A stretch of 64,000 bases of DNA from Flavobacterium fluvii (lineage in GTDB: Bacteria; Bacteroidota; Bacteroidia; Flavobacteriales; Flavobacteriaceae): the NCBI RefSeq assembly GCF_900129545.1, contig NZ_FQWB01000001.1, forward strand, positions 434,001 through 498,000. Direction: 5' to 3'. A model generated the notes under the pieces. It did not search any database and had not been told where the DNA came from. It was given only the letters and a program-made list of their open reading frames with translations. The translations under genes were made by a program, and so were the position numbers. Below, piece by piece: positions 60,066-64,000 of this stretch. Each line of letters starts with the position of its first letter. Position 1 is the first letter of the stretch.

Positions 60066-60127
60066 AGTTTTCAGTCCCAGTCGCAGTAATCAGTCTCAAC
60101 TGTGACTGATTACTGCGACTGAAAACT
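60066..60127. repeat. Inverted repeat between DUF2480 and the sufT-like gene
   Basis: AGTTTTCAGTC plus GCAGTAATCAGTC on the left pairs with GACTGATTACTGC plus GACTGAAAACT on the right; a 6-nt CCAGTC insert on the left is looped out. The right arm overlaps the upstream stop codon. It may cause partial termination inside the operon. Confidence 0.7.
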
Positions 60128-60449
60128 ACAACATCCCTAATTCTAACTTGGCTTCTTCGCTCATTAAATCTTTGCTCCAGGGCGGGTCGAAAGTGATTTC
60201 CACTTCAGCACCTTTGATGTGCTCAATTGATTTTACTTTTTCTTCAACTTCTCTTGGCAAACTTTCCGCTACCGGACAGTTGGGAGATGTTAACGTCATC
60301 AAGATTTTTACTTCAAAATCAGTGCTGACCATTACGTCATAAATCAATCCTAATTCGTAAATATCAACAGGAATCTCCGGATCATAGATGGTTTTAAGTT
60401 TTGCCACGATTTCAGTTCCCAGTAAATTGGTGTCTATTGATTGTTCCAT
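60126..60449 (-). CDS. SufT-like MIP18/DUF59 iron-sulfur assembly protein
   Basis: 107 residues from ATG 60449. MIP18-family signature: LKTIYDPEIPVDIYELGLIYDV, TLTSPNCPVAESLP with the conserved Cys, and VEITFDPPWSKDLMSEEAKLELGML. Assists Fe-S cluster maturation or carriage. The open frame has 7 more residues upstream, but MEQSIDTN is the better start. It lies 7 bp downstream of sufE. Confidence 0.93.
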   Translation of the reverse strand: MEQSIDTNLLGTEIVAKLKTIYDPEIPVDIYELGLIYDVMVSTDFEVKILMTLTSPNCPVAESLPREVEEKVKSIEHIKGAEVEITFDPPWSKDLMSEEAKLELGML

Positions 60450-60456
60450 AGTTTTT

Positions 60457-60876
60457 TTATTTTTTTGCATCGAATGCCAATGCGTACATTTTAATATTTT
60501 TTATCATCGAAACCAATCCATTGGCTCGTGTGGGCGACAAATGTTCTTTGAGTCCGATTTCGTCAATGAAATCCATATCGGCGTCAAGGATTTCGGCAGA
60601 AGTCTGGTTCGAAAAAACCCGAATCAAAATCGCTATGATTCCCTTGGTTAAAATGGCGTCACTATCGGCAGTGAAAACAATTTTATCGTCATTTTTTTCG
60701 CCTTTCAGCCAAACTTTCGATTGGCAACCTTTGATAAGATTGTCGTCGGTCTTGAATTCTTCCTGAATTAAAGGCAAATTTTTACCCAAATCAATAATGT
60801 ATTCATAACGTTGCATCCAATCATCAAACATTGAAAATTCGTCTATTATTTCTTCTTGTTTTTCTTTAATGTTCAT
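60457..60876 (-). CDS. sufE: SufE sulfur acceptor
   Basis: Accepts persulfide sulfur from SufS and stimulates it. 139 residues, standard. Catalytic Cys in the loop LIKGCQSKVWLKG; also MFDDWMQRYEYIIDLGKNLP at the start and the later GIIAILIRVFSNQTSAEI. Its start shares one base with the stop of the upstream lipoprotein-like gene. Partner sufS lies one gene upstream. Confidence 0.95.
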   Translation of the reverse strand: MNIKEKQEEIIDEFSMFDDWMQRYEYIIDLGKNLPLIQEEFKTDDNLIKGCQSKVWLKGEKNDDKIVFTADSDAILTKGIIAILIRVFSNQTSAEILDADMDFIDEIGLKEHLSPTRANGLVSMIKNIKMYALAFDAKK

Positions 60877-61310
60877 TATTCTTTTTTAGCAAATGAATTT
60901 ATTTTAACAACCAGTTTTTTGATGGCTTCCGGTGGATAACCGTGATCAAAAGAGGTCGTTTTATATGTTTTATCTTTATAAGTGACTTTTAAATCGGCAA
61001 TGGCGGCACCATCGTGAAAACGTTTTTCGGTTGGTGCTTTTAAAGTTTCTAAACCATCCAAATTGATGGTTTCAAAATAACCAACCAATTCCTTCCAATC
61101 CTTTTCGGAAATTTTCGTGGCAACCGGCTTGTCCGTTCCACTTCGATCTTTAGAAACAGAAACCGTCTGGTCTTGAATAGTAATCTTTTGATAGAAACCC
61201 CTGGTATTGGCAGTATACTCCAAAACAGCCGTTTTCAAGTCATTTTTGGTCTGACTTTCACAACTTTTGCTCAAGAAAACGCTCAATAAAACCAAGGCAT
61301 ATACTTTCAT
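60876..61310 (-). CDS. Hypothetical lipoprotein between sufS and sufE
   Basis: 144 residues. Signal-like start MKVYALVLLSVFLSKSC with Cys17 as a lipobox-like site (SKSC). Mature part beta-rich (TIQDQTVSVSKDRSGTDKPV, ADLKVTYKDKTYKTTSFDHGYPPEAIKKLV). It overlaps sufE by one base and lies 12 bp after sufS, so it is made from the same message although it should be exported. Function unknown. Confidence 0.78.
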   Translation of the reverse strand: MKVYALVLLSVFLSKSCESQTKNDLKTAVLEYTANTRGFYQKITIQDQTVSVSKDRSGTDKPVATKISEKDWKELVGYFETINLDGLETLKAPTEKRFHDGAAIADLKVTYKDKTYKTTSFDHGYPPEAIKKLVVKINSFAKKE

Positions 61311-61322
61311 GTCATTTTGTTT

Positions 61323-62537
61323 TTAAGCCAACATTAATTGTGCTTTTTTCACGGCTTCGACCATAACGTCGATTTCTTCTTTGGTATTGTAAAAAGAAAA
61401 CGAAGCACGAATCGTTCCCGGAATATTGAAAAAATTCATGATCGGTTGGGCGCAATGATGTCCTGTTCTTACCGCAATTCCTAACTTGTCAATGATTGTT
61501 CCCACATCATAAGGGTGAATCCCTTCGATATTAAACGAAATTACCGAAGTTTTCTCCTTGGCCGTTCCATAAATTCTAAGACCTTCGATTTCCAATAATC
61601 GTTTGGTGGCATATTCCAACAATTCCAATTCTTGTTTTTGAATGTTCTCAAAACCTATGGAATTCAAATAATCAACCGCTGTTCCCAAAACAATTCCACC
61701 AGCAATATCAGGTGTTCCTGCTTCAAATTTGTGTGGCAAATCGGCATAAGTAGTTTTCTCGAAAGTTACTTCTTTAATCATTTCGCCACCACCTTGATAC
61801 GGCGGTAATTTATTGAGCCAAGCTTCTTTTCCGTATAAAATCCCTGTTCCTGTTGGCCCACACATTTTATGTCCTGAAAAAGCATAAAAATCACAATCCA
61901 AAGCCTGCACATCGGGTTTCAAATGCGGCACGGCTTGCGCTCCGTCAATCAAAATTGCGGCACCAAATTCGTGGGCTTTGTCAATCATGTATTTAACGGG
62001 ATTCACGGTTCCCAATGCATTCGAAATATGATTCACGGTCACGATTTTGGTCTTGTTCGAAAGTAATTTATCGAATTCAGCCATAACCAATTCTCCGTTT
62101 TCATTCATTGGAATTACTTTCAAAGTAGCTCCCGTTTTCTCGCACAACATTTGCCAAGGCACAATATTGCTGTGGTGTTCCAATGCGGAAACCAAGACTT
62201 CATCGCCCGGTTTTAATATCGACGCAAATCCATTGGTAACCAAATTGATTCCGTGTGTCGTTCCCGAAGTAAAAATCACTTCGTGGGCGAATTTTGCGTT
62301 AATGTGATTTTGGATTTTTCCACGCGCAATTTCGTAGGCATCTGTTGCCAATTGACTCAAAGTATGCACGCCACGATGGATATTGGCATTAATTTCGTGA
62401 TAATATTTTGAAATCGCGTCAATCACGATTTGTGGTTTTTGCGAAGTGGCTCCGTTGTCGAAATAAACCAATGGTTTTCCGTTTACAGTTCTGGAAAGAA
62501 TTGGAAAATCGGCTCTAACTTTATTTATGTCTAACAT
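61323..62537 (-). CDS. sufS: SufS cysteine desulfurase
   Basis: PLP enzyme that takes sulfur from cysteine for Fe-S cluster assembly. 404 residues from ATG 62537 (MLDINKVRADFPILSRTV). PLP lysine Lys224 in FSGHKMCGPTGTG, catalytic Cys362 in RTGHHCAQP, and the group II long loop typical of SufS. I rejected the TTG 33 bp upstream. First gene of the suf part of the cluster; a promoter with an overlapping palindrome lies 100 bp upstream. Confidence 0.96.
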   Translation of the reverse strand: MLDINKVRADFPILSRTVNGKPLVYFDNGATSQKPQIVIDAISKYYHEINANIHRGVHTLSQLATDAYEIARGKIQNHINAKFAHEVIFTSGTTHGINLVTNGFASILKPGDEVLVSALEHHSNIVPWQMLCEKTGATLKVIPMNENGELVMAEFDKLLSNKTKIVTVNHISNALGTVNPVKYMIDKAHEFGAAILIDGAQAVPHLKPDVQALDCDFYAFSGHKMCGPTGTGILYGKEAWLNKLPPYQGGGEMIKEVTFEKTTYADLPHKFEAGTPDIAGGIVLGTAVDYLNSIGFENIQKQELELLEYATKRLLEIEGLRIYGTAKEKTSVISFNIEGIHPYDVGTIIDKLGIAVRTGHHCAQPIMNFFNIPGTIRASFSFYNTKEEIDVMVEAVKKAQLMLA

Positions 62538-62630
62538 TTTATTACTTTTTGTGTCGTGTATTATAGGCAAATGAACAGCCTGTAATCAACTATTTTTAAG
62601 ACAATCCGATTCAGGATTGGCATATCTTTA

Positions 62631-62647
62631 TTTAGAAAAATTCTAAA
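62631..62647. promoter_or_regulatory. Palindrome at the suf promoter, Fur/PerR-like
   Basis: TTTAGAAAAATTCTAAA: 7-bp arms with a 3-bp centre, or read as a 7-1-7 box TTAGAAA-A-ATTCTAA like Fur/PerR-family sites. It lies 3 bp downstream of the -7 element, over the expected start of transcription. Confidence 0.5.
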
Positions 62648-62649
62648 TA

Positions 62650-62657
62650 CAAAAGTA
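62650..62657 (-). promoter_or_regulatory. sufS promoter -7 element
   Basis: TACTTTTG on the minus strand, TAnnTTTG match. The leader of about 105 nt contains a short stem, CAATCC with GGATTG at 62602-62619. Confidence 0.5.
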
Positions 62658-62774
62658 GTGAATCTAGAATTGTTATATAACACAGATTTCACAATTTTTA
62701 ACAGATTTAAATTTTTTGTCAATCTATGAAATTGGGTTTCCTTTTTTGCTAAATTGCTTTAAAATTAGCTTCAA

Positions 62775-64000
62775 ATGAGAAAAACATCCAAAATTATAGG
62801 ACTTAGTTTACCACTATTCCTTGTTTATTTTGGATACACCACTTATCCCAAACTGGATTTGATTTCAGGATTTTCGGCCAAAAGCGTGGCTTCGGGACAT
62901 TTTATTGGTCATCGTTCGCTTGAAATAATTGAAAAAGGCGACAACGACATCGAAATGATCACTTTGGCAAACAACCAAATTGATGAAAAAGGAAAATTTG
63001 CCATCGCTTCCGTTTATGGATTGAAGGAACGGAAAGCCATTTACCGCGAAGGTCTGGGAGCGACATTAATCGACGATGATTTTGATGTTACAAAACCATA
63101 CAAAGTTCCCAAAAGAACTAAAATCAGCAACAATTTACCTTTCCCTTATGGCGACAATGAACAGAAAGACACTGTTTTTTCCAATATTGATTATGCCAAA
63201 TTAGAAAAGGCCGTCGCCAATGCTTTTGACAAAAAAGGAGCAAAAAACAAAAGAACCCGCTCGGTTTTGGTGATTTACAAAGACAAAATCATCGCCGAGA
63301 AATACGACAAAGGCTTCAACAAAAATTCGAAAATTTTGGGCTGGTCATTGACCAAAAGTGTTACTGCCACTCTATTTGGAATTTTGCAAAAACAAGGAAA
63401 AATTGACATCAATAAACCGGCTCCAATTCCCGAATGGGCAAACGATGAACGAGCAAAAATTACCATTGCCAATTTGCTCAACATGAACTCTGGATTAGAA
63501 TGGGAAGAGAATTACACCAAAATCTGCGATGCCACCAAAATGCTTTTTCAGGAAGAAGACATGAGCCGATCACAATTGATAAAACCGGCACTATTCAAGC
63601 CGAACACCCATTGGAATTATTCTTCGGGAACAACCAACTTGCTTTCGGGAATTTTGAGAAAACAATTCAAAACACACCAGGAATATTTGGATTTTTGGTA
63701 TTCAGCCTTGATAGACAAAATCGGAATGCACTCGATGGTGGTGGAAACCGATATGGCGGGAAATTATGTGGGTTCTTCATACAGCTGGGCAACGACAAGG
63801 GATTGGGCAAAATTTGGATTGTTGTATTTGCACAAAGGCAATTGGAACGGCGAACAACTATTTGATGAAAGTTGGGCCAAATATGTAGCCACGCCAACCA
63901 AGGATTCCAAAGGAGATTATGGCGCCCATTTTTGGCTCAATGCAGGCGGAAATTATCCTGACGCACCTCGGGATTTGTATTCTGCCAATGGATTTCAAGG
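62775..64000 (+). CDS. Class C beta-lactamase-like serine hydrolase, cut off at window edge
   Basis: 408 residues visible from ATG 62775; the end lies outside. N-terminal hydrophobic segment (MRKTSKIIGLSLPLFLVYFGY) as signal peptide or anchor. Beta-lactamase-type domain from about 160: catalytic Ser-x-x-Lys as SLTKS in ILGWSLTKSVTATLFG, the Tyr motif in HWNYSSGTTNLLSG, and GLEWEENYTKICDATKM. The third motif (HxG or KTG) is beyond the edge. Such proteins include esterases and peptidases as well as lactamases, so antibiotic resistance is not implied. Confidence 0.88.
   Translation, partial: MRKTSKIIGLSLPLFLVYFGYTTYPKLDLISGFSAKSVASGHFIGHRSLEIIEKGDNDIEMITLANNQIDEKGKFAIASVYGLKERKAIYREGLGATLIDDDFDVTKPYKVPKRTKISNNLPFPYGDNEQKDTVFSNIDYAKLEKAVANAFDKKGAKNKRTRSVLVIYKDKIIAEKYDKGFNKNSKILGWSLTKSVTATLFGILQKQGKIDINKPAPIPEWANDERAKITIANLLNMNSGLEWEENYTKICDATKMLFQEEDMSRSQLIKPALFKPNTHWNYSSGTTNLLSGILRKQFKTHQEYLDFWYSALIDKIGMHSMVVETDMAGNYVGSSYSWATTRDWAKFGLLYLHKGNWNGEQLFDESWAKYVATPTKDSKGDYGAHFWLNAGGNYPDAPRDLYSANGFQ

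Noticed and set aside
62538..62570. TTG start 11 codons upstream of sufS
   Set aside because: The ATG at 62537 gives the normal SufS N-terminus; the TTG has no support.
62775..64000. Antibiotic-resistance beta-lactamase
   Set aside because: The SxxK and YxS motifs define the broad class C/esterase fold; nothing shows lactam hydrolysis and the end is missing.

Overview
The window comes from a low-GC member of the Bacteroidota, almost certainly a Flavobacterium-like Flavobacteriaceae. The grounds are the Bacteroidota-type promoter -7 element TAnnTTTG in front of many genes, a PorZ protein of the type IX secretion system with a C-terminal sorting domain, a TonB-dependent receptor paired with a DUF5689 lipoprotein, the bat (aerotolerance) operon, and families such as DUF2480, DUF3078, DUF6646 and DUF4382. 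No rRNA, tRNA, CRISPR array, phage or transposase gene was found. Both ends cut a gene: ileS on the left (minus strand) and a class C beta-lactamase-like serine hydrolase on the right.

Layout. 1-6.8 kb: ileS, recO, an acyltransferase and porZ (minus). 6.9-9.4 kb: gdhA, divergent from a predicted outer-membrane protein gene. 9.4-13.8 kb: DinB-like gene, ArsC-like gene, EamA exporter, yicC, gmk, nadD. 13.8-16.8 kb: a LysR regulator divergent from a DJ-1/PfpI protein and an iron alcohol dehydrogenase, probably a carbonyl-stress unit. 17-21.7 kb: gpsA, a membrane protein, pheS, small conserved genes, a CvpA-like gene. 21.7-31.2 kb: the operon moxR - DUF58 - 551-aa membrane protein - batA - batB - batC - batD - batE, with a GxxExxY gene in inverted repeats inserted between batD and batE. 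31.5-39.9 kb: SDR, two DUF4382 lipoproteins in tandem, AlbA_2 protein, phosphatase, DUF6646, an ALDH7-like dehydrogenase, a 208-bp nested palindrome, corA. 40.2-46 kb: OB-fold-like protein and secreted EEP nuclease/phosphatase, divergent from the TonB receptor and DUF5689 lipoprotein. 46.3-48.5 kb: LD-carboxypeptidase, YraN, an ACT-like protein. 48.7-53 kb: lactate permease and a D-lactate dehydrogenase split into two genes. 53.1-54.3 kb: a PIN-domain protein with an unknown partner. 54.5-62.5 kb: mfd, lipoproteins, DUF3078, DUF2480, sufT-like, sufE, sufS.

The most unusual layer is between the genes. Several families of dispersed imperfect palindromes occupy the gaps, including a CACAAAG-type family, one member of which encloses the GxxExxY nuclease-like gene between 30-bp inverted arms that each end in TTAA. 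This looks like a miniature mobile cassette within an otherwise conserved operon. Two genes (gpsA, corA) have an inverted repeat running up to the start codon, and the sufS promoter carries a Fur/PerR-like palindrome; these are candidate regulatory sites.

All calls rest on reading the sequence and on knowledge of the families; no database search or folding calculation was run.
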